The position numbers and the translations under genes are program-made. 64,000 nucleotides of DNA from Physella acuta. Taxonomy: Eukaryota; Mollusca; Gastropoda; Physidae. Under the pieces are notes generated by a model that searched no databases, was not told the DNA's origin, and was given only the letters and a program-made list of their open reading frames with translations. The DNA lies in NCBI RefSeq assembly GCF_028476545.1, contig NW_026732030.1, forward strand, positions 806,001-870,000. Direction: 5' to 3'. This document shows, piece after piece, positions 37,628-52,151 of the stretch; position 1 is the first letter of the stretch, and every line of letters starts with the position of its first letter.

Positions 37628-40600
37628 TCACCCCATTATGGGCATACACGACCCCACGGGACCGTACTGTGGGTGCACGTCAGACGCGTTGAGACTGATA
37701 CACAGGTAGTTGTGCTGGCACGGGCAGAGGTCCGTCTTATTCCAGCTGTACTCCGGCTCGTACCCGCCGTTCTCTGGCACCCGTGTGTAGCATCTGTCGA
37801 ACGTGCTGCCGGTGATGCTGCACCGTCCGTGCAGGCAGCAGATGCCCCGGGTGCAGTCAGACGCCTTGGTGCACGGGATCGAGCTCGGCTGGGGTGGGGG
37901 GAGGTTGGGTTTGTACTGGGATCCAGTTTGTTGGCCGTAAACCAGGACCTGTTGAGAGAATAAAATAAAGTCTCCTGTTAGTATCTTAGTACTACAGTTA
38001 CTACCCATCATACGACACAACAACATTACAGTTATCACTTAACCTGCTCCCCAACCAACCAGCTACCCTACCCAACCACCCAGCTACCCTACCCAACCAC
38101 ACAGCTACCCTACTCAACCACCCAGCTACCCAACTCAACCAACCAGCTACCCAACTCAACCACCCAGCTACCCTACTCAACCACCCAGCTACCCTACTCA
38201 ACCACCCAGCTAACCACCTTAACCACCCAGCTACCAAACTCAACCACCTAGCTACCCTACCCAACCATCCATCTACCCTACTCAACCACCAAGCTACCCT
38301 ACTCAACCACCCAGCTACCCTACTCAACCACCCAGCTACCCTACTCAACCATCCAGCTACCCAACTAAACCACCCAGCTACCCTACTCAACCACCCAGCT
38401 ACCCTACTCAACCACCCAGCTACCCTACCTAACCACCCAGCTACCCTACTGAACCACCCAGCTACCCTACCTAACCACCCAGCTACCCTACTCAACCACC
38501 CAGCTACCCTACTCAACCACCCAGCTACCCTACTCAACCATCCAGCTACCCAACTCAACCACCCAGCTACCCCACTCAACCACCCAGCTACCCTACTCAA
38601 CCACCCAGCTACCCTACTCAACCACCCAGCTACCCTACTCAACCATCCAGCTACCGACTCAACCACCCAGCTACCCTACTCAACCACCCAGCTACCCTAC
38701 TCAACCACCCAGCTACCCTACTCAACCACCCAGCTACCATACAACTACCTTACTCAACGACCCAGCTACCCTACTCAACCACCCAGCTACCCTACTCAAC
38801 CACCCAGCCACCCTACCTAACCACCCAACTACCCTACTCAACCACCCAGCTACCCAACCAACCAGCTACCCTACTCAACCACCCAGCTACCCAACCAACC
38901 AGCTACTCTACTCAACCACCCAGCTACCCTACCTAACCACCCAGCTACCCTACTCAACCACCCAGCTACCCTACCTAACCACCCAGCTACCCTACTCAAC
39001 CACACAGCTACCCTACTCAACCACCCAGCTACCCTACCCAACCACCCAGCTACCCTACTCAACCACCCAGCTACCCTACTCAACAACCCAGCTACCCTAC
39101 TCAACCAACCAGCTACCCTACTCAACCACCCAGCTACCCTACTCAACCACCCAGCTACCCTACTCAACCACCCAGCTACCCTACTCAACCACCCAGCTAC
39201 CCTAAACCACCCAGCTACCCTACTCAACCACCCAGCTACTCTACTCAACCACCCAGCTACCCTACTCAACGACCCAGCTACCCTACTCAACCACCCAGCT
39301 ACCCTACTCAACCATCCAGCTACCCTACTCAACCAACCCAGCTACCCTAATCAACCACCCAGCTACCCTACTCAACCACCCAGCTACCCTACTCAACAAC
39401 CCAGCTACCCAACCAACCAGCTACCCTACTCAACCACCCAGCTACCCTACTCAACCACCCAGCTACCCTACTCAACCACCCAGCTACCCTACTCAACCAT
39501 CCAGCTACCCAACTCAACCATCCAGCTACCCTACTCAACCACCCAGCTACCCTACTCAACCACCCAGCTACCCTACTCAACCATCCAGCTACCCAACTCA
39601 ACCACCCAGCTACCCTACTCAACCACCCAGCTACCCTACTCAACCACCCAGCTACCCTACTCAACCACCCAGCTACCATACAACTACCTTACTCAACGAC
39701 CCAGCTACCCTACTCAACCACCCAGCTACCCTACCCAACCACCCAGCTACCCTACTCAACCACCCAGCTACCCTACTCAACAACCCAGCTACCCTACTCA
39801 ACCAACCAGCTACCCTACTCAACCACCCAGCTACCCTACTCAACCACCCAGCTACCCTACTCAACCACCCAGCTACCTTACTCAACCACCCAGCTACCCT
39901 AAACCACCCAGCTACCCTACTCAACCACCCAGCTACTCTACTCAACCACCCAGCTACCCTACTCAACGACCCAGCTACCCTACTCAACCACCCAGCTACC
40001 CTACTCAACCATCCAGCTACCCTACTCAACCAACCCAGCTACCCTAATCAACCACCCAGCTACCCTACTCAACCACCCAGCTACCCTACTCAACAACCCA
40101 GCTACCCAACCAACCAGCTACCCTACTCAACCACCCAGCTACCCTACTCAACCACCCAGCTACCCTACTCAACCACCCAGCTACCCTACTCAACCATCCA
40201 GCTACCCAACTCAACCATCCAGCTACCCTACTCAACCACCCAGCTACCCTACTCAACCACCCAGCTACCCTACTCAACCATCCAGCTACCCAACTCAACC
40301 ACCCAGCTACCCTACTCAACCACCCAGCTACCCTACTCAACCACCCAGCTACCCTACTCAACCACCCAGCTACCATACAACTACCTTACTCAACGACCCA
40401 GCTACCCTACTCAACCACCCAGCTACCCTACCTAACCACCCAGCTACCCTACTCAACCACCCAGCTACCCAACCAACCAGCTACCCAACTCAACCACCCA
40501 GCTACCCTACCTAACCACCCAGCTACCCTACCTAACCACCCATCTACCCTACTCAACCACCCAGCTACCCTACTCAACCACCCAGCCACCCTACCTAACC

Positions 40601-43600
40601 ACCCAACTACCCTACTCAACCACCCAGCTACCCAACCAACCAGCTACCCTACTCAACCACCCAGCTACCCAACCAACCAGCTACCCTACTCAACCACCCA
40701 GCTACCCTACCTAACAACCCAGCTACCCTACTCAACCACCCAGCTACCCTACCTAACCACCCAGCTACCCTACTCAACCACACAGCTACCCTACTCAACC
40801 GACCAGCTACCCTACCTAACCACCCAGCTACCCTACTCAACCACCCAGCTACCCTACTCAACCACCCAGCTACCCTACTCAACCACCCAGCTACCCTACT
40901 CAACAACCCAGCTACCCTACTCAACCAACCAGCTACCCTACTCAACCACCCAGCTACCCTACTCAACCACCCAGCTACCCTACTCAACCACCCAGCTACC
41001 TTACTCAACCACCCAGCTACCCTAAACCACCCAGCTACCCTACTCAACCACCCAGCTACTCTACTCAACCACCCAGCTACCCTACTCAACGACCCAGCTA
41101 CCCTACTCAACCACCCAGCTACCCTACTCAACCATCCAGCTACCCTACTCAACCAACCCAGCTACCCTAATCAACCACCCAGCTACCCTACTCAACCACC
41201 CAGCTACCCTACTCAACAACCCAGCTACCCAACCAACCAGCTACCCTACTCAACCACCCAGCTACCCTACTCAACCACCCAGCTACCCTACTCAACCACC
41301 CAGCTACCCTACTCAACCATCCAGCTACCCAACTCAACCATCCAGCTACCCTACTCAACCACCCAGCTACCCTACTCAACCACCCAGCTACCCTACTCAA
41401 CCATCCAGCTACCCAACTCAACCACCCAGCTACCCTACTCAACCACCCAGCTACCCTACTCAACCACCCAGCTACCCTACTCAACCACCCAGCTACCATA
41501 CAACTACCTTACTCAACGACCCAGCTACCCTACTCAACCACCCAGCTACCCTACCTAACCACCCAGCTACCCTACTCAACCACCCAGCTACCCAACCAAC
41601 CAGCTACCCAACTCAACCACCCAGCTACCCTACCTAACCACCCAGCTACCCTACCTAACCACCCATCTACCCTACTCAACCACCCAGCTACCCTACTCAA
41701 CCACCCAGCCACCCTACCTAACCACCCAACTACCCTACTCAACCACCCAGCTACCCAACCAACCAGCTACCCTACTCAACCACCCAGCTACCCAACCAAC
41801 CAGCTACCCTACTCAACCACCCAGCTACCCTACCTAACAACCCAGCTACCCTACTCAACCACCCAGCTACCCTACCTAACCACCCAGCTACCCTACTCAA
41901 CCACACAGCTACCCTACTCAACCACCCAGCTACCCTACCTAACCACCCAGCTACCCTACTCAACCACCCAGCTACCCTACTCAACCACCCAGCTACCCTA
42001 CTCAACCACCCAGCTACCCTACTCAACCACCCAGCTACCCTACTCAACCACCCAGCTACCCTACTCAACCACCCAGCTACCCTACTCAACCACCCAGCTA
42101 CCCTAAACCACCCAGCTACCCTACTCAACCACCCAGCTACCCTACTCAACGACCCAGCTACCCTACTCAACCACCCAGCTACCCTACTCAACCACCCAGC
42201 TACCCTACTCAACCACCCAGCTACCCTACCCAACCACCCAGCTACCCTACTCAACCATCCAGCTACCCCACTCAACCACCCAGCTACCCAACTAAACCAC
42301 CCAGCTACCCTACTCAACCACCCAGCTACCCTACTCAACCACCAAGCTACCCAACCAACCAGCTACCCTACTCAACCACCCAGCTACCCAACCAACCAGC
42401 TACCCTACTCAACCACCCAGCTACCCTACCTAACCACCCAGCTACCCTACCTAATCACCCAGCTACCCTACTCAACCACCCAGCTACCCTACTCAACCAC
42501 CCAGCCACCCTACCTAACCACCCAACTACCCTACTCAACCACCCAGCTACCATACAACTACCTTACTCAACGACCCAGCTACCCTACTCAACCACCCAGC
42601 TACCCTACCTAACCACCCAGCTACCCTACTCAACCACCCAGCTACCCTACTCAACCACCCAGCCACCCTACCTAACCACCCAACTACCCTACTCAACCAC
42701 CCAGCTACCCAACCAACCAGCTACCCTACTCAACCACCCAGCTACCCAACCAACCAGCTACTCTACTCAACCACCCAGCTACCCTACCTAACCACCCAGC
42801 TACCCTACTGAACCACCCAGCTACCCTACCTAACCACCCAGCTACCCTACTCAACCACACAGCTACCCTACTCAACCACCCAGCTACCCTACCCAACCAC
42901 CCAGCTACCCTACTCAACCACCCAGCTACCCTACTCAACAACCCAGCTACCCTACTCAACCAACCAGCTACCCTACTCAACCACCCAGCTACCCTACTCA
43001 ACCACCCAGCTACCCTACTCAACCACCCAGCTACCCTACTCAACCACCCAGCTACCCTAAACCACCCAGCTACCCTACTCAACCACCCAGCTACTCTACT
43101 CAACGACCCAGCTACCCTACTCAACGACCCAGCTACCCTACTCAACCACCCAGCTACCCTACTCAACCATCCAGCTACCCTACTCAACCAACCCAGCTAC
43201 CCTAATCAACCACCCAGCTACCCTACTCAACCACCAAGCTACCATACAACTACCCTACTTAACCACCCAGCTACCCTACTCAACCACCCAGCTACCCAAC
43301 CAACCAGCTACCCTACTCAACCACCCAGCTACCCTACTCAACCACCCAGCTACCCTACTCAACCACCCAGCTACCCTACTCAACCATCCAGCTACCCAAC
43401 TCAACCATCCATCTACCCTACTCAACCACCCAGCTACCCTACTCAACCACCCAGGTACCCTACTCAACCACCCAGCTACCCTACTCAACCATCCAGCTAC
43501 CCAACTCAACCACCCAGCTACCCTACTCAACCACCCAGCTACCCTACTCAACCACCCAGCTACCCTACTCAACCACCCAGCTACCATACAACTACCTTAC

Positions 43601-46600
43601 TCAACGACCCAGCTACCCTACTCAACCACCCAGCTACCCTACCTAACCACCCAGCTACCCTACTCAACCACCCAGCTACCCAACCAACCAGCTACCCAAC
43701 TCAACCACCCAGCTACCCTACCTAACCACCCAGCTACCCTACCTAACCACCCAGCTACCCTACTCAACCACCCAGCTACCCTACTCAACCACCCAGCCAC
43801 CCTACCTAACCACCCAACTACCCTACTCAACCACCCAGCTACCCAACCAACCAGCTACCCTACTCAACCACACAGCTACCCTACCTAACCACACAGCTAC
43901 CCTACTCAACCACCCAGCTACCCTACCTAACCACCCAGCTACCCTACTCAACCACCCAGCTACCCTACTCAACCACCCAGCTACCCTACTCAACCACCCA
44001 GCTACCCTACTCAACCACCCAGCTACCCTACTCAACCACCCAGCTACCCTACTCAACCACCCAGCTACCCTACTCAACCACCCAGCTACCCTAAACCACC
44101 CAGCTACCCTACTCAACCACCCAGCTACCCTACTCAACGACCCAGCTACCCTACTCAACGACCCAGCTACCCTACTCAACCACCCAGCTACCCTACCCAA
44201 CCACCCAGCTACCCTACTCAACCATCCAGCTACCCCACTCAACCACCCAGCTACCCAACTAAACCACCCAGCTACCCTACTCAACCACCCAGCTACCCTA
44301 CTCAACCACCCAGCTACCCAACCAACCAGCTACCCTACTCAACCACCCAGCTACCCAACCAACCAGCTACCCTACTCAACCACCCAGCTACCCTACCTAA
44401 CCACCCAGCTACCCTACCTAATCACCCAGCTACCCTACTCAACCACCCAGCTACCCTACTCAACCACCCAGCCACCCTACCTAACCACCCAACTACCCTA
44501 CTCAACCACCCAGCTACACAACCAACCAGCTACCCTACTCAACCACCCAGCTACTCAACCAACCAGCTACCCTACTCAACCACCCAGCTACCCAACCACC
44601 CAGCTACCCTACCTAACCACCCAGCTACCCTACTCAACCACACAGCTACCCTACTCAACCACCCAGCTACCTTACCTAACCACCCAGCTACCCTAATCAA
44701 CCACCCAGCTACCCTACTCAACCACCCAGCTACCCTACTCAACCACCCAGCTACCCTACTCAACCACCCAGCTACCCTACTCAACCATCCAGCTACCGAC
44801 TCAACCACCCAGCTACCCTACTCAACCACCCAGCTACCCTACTCAACCACCCAGCTACCCTACTCAACCACCCAGCTACCATACAACTACCTTACTCAAC
44901 GACCCAGCTACCCTACTCAACCACCCAGCTACCCTACCTAACCACCCAGCTACCCTACTCAACCACCCAGCTACCCTACTCAACCACCCAGCCACCCTAC
45001 CTAACCACCCAACTACCCTACTCAACCACCCAGCTACCCAACCAACCAGCTATCCTACTCAACCACCCAGCTACCCAACCAACCAGCTACTCTACTCAAC
45101 CACCCAGCTACCCTACTCAACGACCCAGCTACCCTACTCAACCACCCAGCTACCCTACTCAACCATCCAGCTACCCTACTCAACCAACCCAGCTACCCTA
45201 ATCAACCACCCAGCTACCCTACTCAACCACCCAGCTACCCTACTCAACCATCCAGCTACCCAACTCAACCACCCAGCTTATCTACTCAACCACCCAGCTA
45301 CCCTACTCAACCACCCAGCTACCCTACTCAACCACCCAGCTACCATACAACTACCTTACTCAACTACCCAGCTACCCTACTCAACCACCCAGCTACCCTA
45401 CCTAACCACCCAGCTACCCTACTCAACCACCCAGCTACCCAACCATCCAGCTACCCAACTCAACCACCCAGCTACCCTACTCAACCACCCAGCTACCCTA
45501 CTCAACCACCCAGCTACCCTACTCAACCACCCAGCTACCATACAACTACCTTACTCAACGACCCAGCTACCCTACTCAACCACCCAGCTACCCTACCTAA
45601 CCACCCAGCTACCCTACTCAACCACCCAGCTACCCAACCACCCAGCTACCCTACTCAACCACCCAGCTACCCTACCTAACCACCCAGCTACCCTACCTAA
45701 CCACCCAGCTACCCTACTCAACCACCCAGCTACCCTACTCAACCACCCAGCCACCCTACCTAACCACCCAACTACCCTACTCAACCACCCAGCTACCCAA
45801 CCAACCAGCTACCCTACTCAACCACCCAGCTACGCAACCAACCAGCTACCCTACTCAACCACCCAGCTACCGACTCAACCACCCAGCTACCCTACTCAAC
45901 CACCCAGCTACCCTACTCAACCACCCAGCTACCCTACTCAACCACCCAGCTACCATACAACTACCTTACTCAACGACCCAGCTACCCTACTCAACCACCC
46001 AGCTACCCTACCTAACCACCCAGCTACCCTACTCAACCACCCAGCTACCCTACTCAACCACCCAGCCACCCTACCTAACCACCCAACTACCCTACTCAAC
46101 CACCCAGCTACCCAACCAACCAGCTACCCTACTCAACCACCCAGCTACCCAACCAACCAGCTACTCTACTCAACCACCCAGCTACCCTACCTAACAACCC
46201 AGCTACCCTACTCAACCACCCAGCTACCCTACCTAACCACCCAGCTACCCTACTCAACCACACAGCTACCCTACTCAACCACCCAGCTACCCTACCTAAC
46301 CACCCAGCTACCCTACTCAACCACCCAGCTACCCTACTCAACCACCCAGCTACCCTACTCAACCACCCAGCTACCCTACTCAACCACCCAGCTACCCTAC
46401 TCAACCACCCAGCTACCCTACTCAACCACCCAGCTACCCTACTCAACCACCCAGCTACCCTAAACCACCCAGCTACCCTACTCAACCACCCAGCTACCCT
46501 ACTCAACGACCCAGCTACCCTACTCAACGACCCAGCTACCCTACTCAACCACCCAGCTACCCTACCCAACCACCCAGCTACCCTACTCAACCATCCAGCT

Positions 46601-47774
46601 ACCCCACTCAACCACCCAGCTACCCAACTAAACCACCCAGCTACCCTACTCAACCACCCAGCTACCCTACTCAACCACCCAGCTACCCAACCAACCAGCT
46701 ACCCTACTCAACCACCCAGCTACCCAACCAACCAGCTACCCTACTCAACCACCCAGCTACCCTACCTAACCACCCAGCTACCCTACCTAATCACCCAGCT
46801 ACCCTACTCAACCACCCAGCTACCCTACTCAACCACCCAGCCACCCTACCTAACCACCCAACTACCCTACTCAACCACCCAGCTACCTAACCACCCAGCT
46901 ACCCTACTCAACCACCCAGCTACCCTACTCAACCACCCAGCTACCCTACCTAACCACCCAGCTACCCTACTCAACCACCCAGCTACCATACAACTACCCT
47001 ACTCAACCACCCAGCTACCCTACTCAACCACCCAGCTACCCTACTCAACCACCCAGCTACCCTACTCAACCACCCAGCTACCCTACTCAACCACCCAGCT
47101 ACCCTAACCAACCAGCTACCCTACCCAACCACCCAGCTATCCTACTCAACCACCCAGCTACCCTACTCAACCACCCAGCTACCCTACTCAACCAACCAGC
47201 TACCCTACTCAACCACCGAGTTACCCTACCCAACCACCCAGCTACCATACAACTACCCTACTCAACCACCCAACTACCCTAACCAACCACCAGCCACATT
47301 TTACAGTGGTAATTATGATTATACGGTTTGAATACAGTATGTTAATTTCTTATGACAGATAGACCTAAATGGTAATTATTTTTGCCTAAATGAAATCGTT
47401 GTTTCATGCCATCAGTCAACGTAGCATAATTTTTTTTTTCAAAGTTGTTTCTACGAAATAGTATAACAAATAGTATAAATTCCAAATCTAACACCATTTT
47501 CAACACGTTAAAATTACGTTTAAATTGAATGGAAAAATAAAAAACTTAACCCCTCCCCTTATTCCACTTAAAACATCATACCAGTAGCACACACAAAAAA
47601 AAAACCACGAATAAATATTTAAAAAATCAACGTATCTGTAGAAAACAATCAACTATCTATAAAGAGTTAAACCACTAATCACAACCACACGACTACACCA
47701 CAAAAATGGTAAAAATAAAATCAACTTACCCCGAGCACACAAGACCAGATGACATAGAATGGGATGCTTGACAT
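37628..47774 (-). CDS. Prokineticin/astakine-like secreted ten-cysteine protein, two coding exons around a 9.8-kb satellite intron
   Basis: The coding exon 47774-47730 (untranslated part to 47818, acceptor CTCAG) gives MSSIPFYVIWSCVLG and a consensus donor GTAAGT, phase 0. The exon 37948-37628 has acceptor CTCTCAACAG, phase 0. Together they encode 121 residues. The first about 20 form a signal peptide (VLG|VLVYG). The mature part has ten cysteines spaced like prokineticins and arthropod astakines: C-x5-C-x4-CC-x4-C, a later single C, then CPC-x5-C and a final C. Family members are secreted ligands (GPCR signalling in vertebrates, haematopoietic cytokines in crustaceans). The N-terminal AVIT sequence of vertebrate prokineticins is absent, and an Asn in WNKTD could be glycosylated. 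The intervening intron is almost entirely a 21-bp satellite. The exon is GC-rich relative to its surroundings. Family assignment rests on the cysteine pattern. Confidence 0.72.
38045..47288. repeat. 9.2-kb satellite, 21-bp unit with higher-order repeats, inside an intron
   Basis: The unit is CTACCCTACTCAACCACCCAG-like on the plus strand, in well over 400 copies. Because 21 is a multiple of three, minus-strand frames read AGWLSRV repeatedly, broken where variants occur. Variant combinations recur in blocks: the same 96-codon block is found at 39389-39679, 40086-40376 and 41209-41499 and nearly so at 43276-43587. Another block restarts at 39332, 40029, 41152, 42338, 43187, 44305 and 46674. This is higher-order repeat structure with periods of about 0.7-1.2 kb. 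The whole array lies between the two coding exons of the prokineticin-like gene. Confidence 0.95.
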
Positions 47775-47818
47775 TTTGTCCACCTGCTTAGAGCCGTTAA
47801 TTTCACCTGTGTGGCGAC

Positions 47819-49980
47819 CTGAGAAAAACGATGTTTAAAAAGTTGGCTGAAGATCGTGGTCACAGGAAAAAAAAAACCTTTTATAATAAATGACAGCCTT
47901 TCTTCTATAATCCACTCAAAAACACATGACGCAGCCAGGGCGGGGGGGGGGGGGGGGGGGGGGCGGGTGTGTGTGTGTGCGTGTTAACCTAGAAATGGAA
48001 TTTGTTGCTGTCAAGAGTTTGTTTTGTTCCCGTGTATGACAACAAAAAGTGTGTTCGCACTGTTAGAACACCAGACACGTACATTAATCAATCAATGGGA
48101 AACAACTAATGTTTACCACGTTCAGGAGAACAAAAGAAACCGCCCATTGGATTCTGGGTATTATAACTTGGCTGTGAAAAATTACAGTATGTATCATCAC
48201 TCGGTCAAAGTTACCAATAACAAACATTGGAAAAAAAAAAACAACGTAAGCGACTCAATTTTTACAATCAGTTGTAAGATGATTAAAAAGTTTAGTTATA
48301 TCGCATCTTTCTAGTGTACCTGAGGTTTAAAAAAAAATGTAATTATGAGTTGTGATGAAAGTTGTGTTCACAAATCTACGGGATTTAAGGATTCAGAACA
48401 CCCACAATCCAGTTTTGTACCCAATGAGGACCAACCTTCGTGCACCATTTTTCCTTAACAATCCGCTCTTGTTGCTACTCAAAATAACCTGCCTATTGCT
48501 CAAGATTGTATTAATAATCATCCTTAGTAATTAGTACTGTGGTTCTAGACCCCTCGGAGTCGTCTGTAAAATACTCCATGCTTTTGTTTGCAGATTTATA
48601 AGTCATTTCATCGTCACAAACATCTGATCCTCTTAGCTGAAGTGTCGTCATATTTCAGCATACCATTACAATTTTTTTTTGTTAAAGCTATTTATATCTG
48701 AAATGTTTATCTTGATTAGCAAAATAATGCTAAAATTCTGTTTAAAAAATACTTATTACAGAGTAATAGTAAGACGTCTTATTTCAATAACTTACATTAC
48801 ACAATTTCGCACAAGTCCAACACGCTTGTCATGCATTGTGTCGAGATTTCGAGATGACTAATGATAATACGCATTAAGAACTGGGTGGGGACCAAACTAA
48901 TTGGAGGATTAATTAAAGTTATGCTCTCTCGATGTCACCAAATTAGATATTTTTATAGTGGTCTACTGACTAGCATCCACCGTTGAAATTTGTGTAAAAA
49001 TAATTCTTAATATGTGTGTTTCCAAACACTGTGCACATTTCAGTTTAAGCTGTTGTCTCCAGCAGAAGATAGCCAACACCTGACTCGACAGACAGTGGTG
49101 ACGTAGTTGGGGTTGGCGTCTGTCCAACTGTGTGTCACGTTTCTTCAAAACGAGGCGGTTTGTCAGACGTTTCAAAAGTTTATGTTATGTTAATGTTATG
49201 TCCCCAGCGTTAACTGATTGACATAATTTACACCAGACTTTACAGTAGACCTATTCTTGTTGATCTAGCGAATTCTTAACACGGGTTTTAGCTACAAGCA
49301 CGTTTTCAATGTGTTTGAGCACATGTTATTTAACCAAGCTATACATTTGGTGTGTGGTCAAAGATAGGTCATTAGGAAATGTTACTCTACCAGTAGTTTT
49401 ATTTAGACACCCTCATTTCCGTACTGCCCTCATTTATTGCAAAGGGCAGTCATTAAACGTAAGCATAAGGAAACTGATATATTCTTGCCTGAAACTAGTC
49501 AGCAGTTTAACAAAAACGTTTCGTGTTCTAGCTAAGTGGCATGCCATCTTTATTTTTCACAGTGTCACTATTGAATGTCACTACTGTCATATTATATTCA
49601 ACTCAATGTCACACTGTCACATTAAACACAACTCAGTGTCACACTGAATGACACTGTCACATTACACTTACCACATTGTAACATTATAATCTTTTTTCTA
49701 ACGTAATGTATCAAATAACTAAGGGAAGTAACACGTTGATTTTTACGAAACATAAGAAATACTGCAAGTTGTCGCTCCTGAGACCAAGTGTCTCAGGAAA
49801 CATCGCCATGATAATTCTAGTCAACAATAGAAAGAGGCGAGAATATAAGGAAACGATAAGTTGACAGGACAGTTAAACTAAAAGAATTTGTGTGATTAGA
49901 AATTTCAAAAATCTACCTCTGGGAAATTCCCGCTCGCTGAAATGATTTTACATAAATTTCCACATAATATACCAATATCT
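47819..49980. other. Upstream region of the prokineticin-like gene
   Basis: Mostly AT-rich with a poly-G/GT stretch at 47,941-47,982. The 47,818 boundary is an acceptor, so an untranslated first exon and promoter should lie further right on the minus strand, but I could not place them. Short repeated words (AATGTCAC, ACACTGTCAC) occur at 49,560-49,670. No coding exon seen. Confidence 0.35.
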
Positions 49981-51468
49981 AATTCCTGATACAACTTCCT
50001 TCTAATCCCTCACACAACTTCCTTCTAATCCCTCACACAACTTCCTTCTAATCCCACACACAACTTCCCTCTAATCCAACACACAACTACCTTCTAATCC
50101 CTCGCACAACTTCCTTCTAATCCCACACAGAACTGCCTTCTAATCCCACACACTACTTCCCACTAAATTCACACACAACTTTTACTAATCCCTCACACAA
50201 TTTCATTCTAATCTCACACACAACTTCCTTCTAATCCCTCACACAACTTCCTTCTAATCCCTTACACAACTTCCTTCTAATCCCTCACACAACTTCCTTC
50301 TAATCCCTCACACAACTTCCTTCTAATCCCTCACACAACTTCCTTCTAATCCCTCACACAACTTCCTTCTAATCCCTCACACAATTTCCCTCTAATCTCT
50401 CACACAACTTCCTTCTAATCCCTCACACAACTTCCTTCTAATCCCTCACACAACTTCCTTCTAATCCCACACACAACTTCCCTCTAATCCAACACACAAC
50501 TACCTTCTAATCCCTCACACAACTTCCTTCTAATCCCACACAGAACTGCCTTCTAATCCCACACACAACTTCCCACTAAACTCACACACAACTTTTACTA
50601 ATCCCTCACACAATTTCCTTCTAATCTCACACACAACTTCCTTCTAATCTCTCACACAACTTCCCACTAATCTCACACACAACTTCCTTCTAATCCCTCA
50701 CACAATTTCCTTCTAATCTCACACACAACTTCCTTCTAATCCCTCACACAACTTCCCACTTATCGCTCACACAATTTCCCTCTAATCTCACACACAACTT
50801 TTACTAATCCCTCACACAACTTAATTCTATTCCCTCACACAACTTCCTTCTAATCCCTCACACAACTTCCCACTTATCGCTCACACAATTTCCCTCTAAT
50901 CTCTCACACAACTTCCTTCTAATCCCTCACACAACTTCCTTCTAATCCCTCACACAATTTCCCTCTAATCTCTCACACAACTTCCTTCTAATCCCTCACA
51001 CAACTTCCTTCTAATCCCTCACACAACTTCCTTCTAATCTCACACACAACTTTTACTAATCCCTCACACAATTTCCTTCTAATCCCTCACACAACTTCCT
51101 TCTAATCCCTCACACAACTTCCTTCTAATCCCTCACACAACTTCCTTCTAATCCCTCACACAACTTCCTTCTAATCCCTCACACAACTTCCTTCTAATCC
51201 CTCACACAACTTCCTTCTAATCTCACACACAACTTTTACTAATCCCTCACACAATTTCCTTCTAATCTCACACACAACTTCCTTCTAATCCCTCACACAA
51301 CTTCCCACTTATCGCTCACACAACTTCCCACTTATCGCTCACACAATTTCCTTCTAATCCCTCACACAACTTCCTTCTAATCCCTCACACAACTTCCTTC
51401 TAATCCCTCACACAACTTCCTTCTAATCTCTCACACAACTTCCTTCTAATCTCTCACACAACTTCCCA
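49981..51468. repeat. Tandem array, 23-bp unit, almost G-free on the plus strand
   Basis: The unit is close to AACTTCCTTCTAATCCCTCA plus CAC, about 65 copies with variants (TTTCCTTC, TCTCACACAC, TTCCCACTTATCGC). A larger block including AACTTTTACTAATCC recurs about 400-600 bp apart (50,180, 50,590, 50,790, 51,050, 51,230), suggesting some higher-order duplication. Confidence 0.93.
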
Positions 51469-52151
51469 CGTGACATATATAAACACTGCTGCCAATTAAA
51501 ACCGTATTTTAAATAAACAAATCTCAACAGTTTTTTCTAGCTATAAGTATTTGTTAATTAATTATTTCTACGTCAATTATGCACTTTCGTATTTTTAATT
51601 CGTATAGATCTATATTGTTTTCATAGTTTTTATATCAAAATGGTAAAAAAAAATTAATAAATTAAAATAAAAACGAATAACAACCAAAGACCGAGAACTG
51701 TATTTGCAACACATTTGATTTTAACTCGGTTACTTCCCTTTAAAAAACACCAGAGTGAGATAAACCCAAACAAAAACAAATAGTAAAATTTTAACATGGC
51801 CTTGCTGAGCCTATGCATGGTATACTATTATAGATAACATATTCATGCCATTTAAAAATGTTATTCGCGTTCAGTATTAGACAGTTTATTACCATGTTGT
51901 CGGATCATACTTTTACTACTACACCATAACACCATGTTTATGTCAGCATGTTTGTGTGTATTTTTTAAACGTATGTTACTATGCGTGTGTGGATTATATG
52001 TATTATTGTGTATATGTACTATATACGTTAGAATAGGTCTATGTAGCCCTATGTATTAAGTACGTGCTTGCATATTTTTTTGAATATAGACGGCTAAGTA
52101 TTTGTAAATAGGTGTCTGTATGTGAAAGTATGTTTTCAATATAAGCCCACT
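51469..52151. other. AT-rich spacer
   Basis: No exon, RNA gene or clear repeat. It separates the 23-bp array from the 8-bp array. Confidence 0.3.

Noticed and set aside
38001-46674. Many AGWLSRV-repeat frames on the minus strand
   Set aside because: By-products of the 21-bp satellite, broken wherever variants change phase, and lying inside an intron.
38045-47288. Telomere-like repeat because of TAGGG words on the minus strand
   Set aside because: The 21-bp unit is not TTAGGG-based and lies inside a gene; the resemblance is superficial.
49981-51468. CRISPR-like array (regular 23-bp units)
   Set aside because: Units are contiguous without unique spacers, and the genome is eukaryotic; it is a plain satellite.
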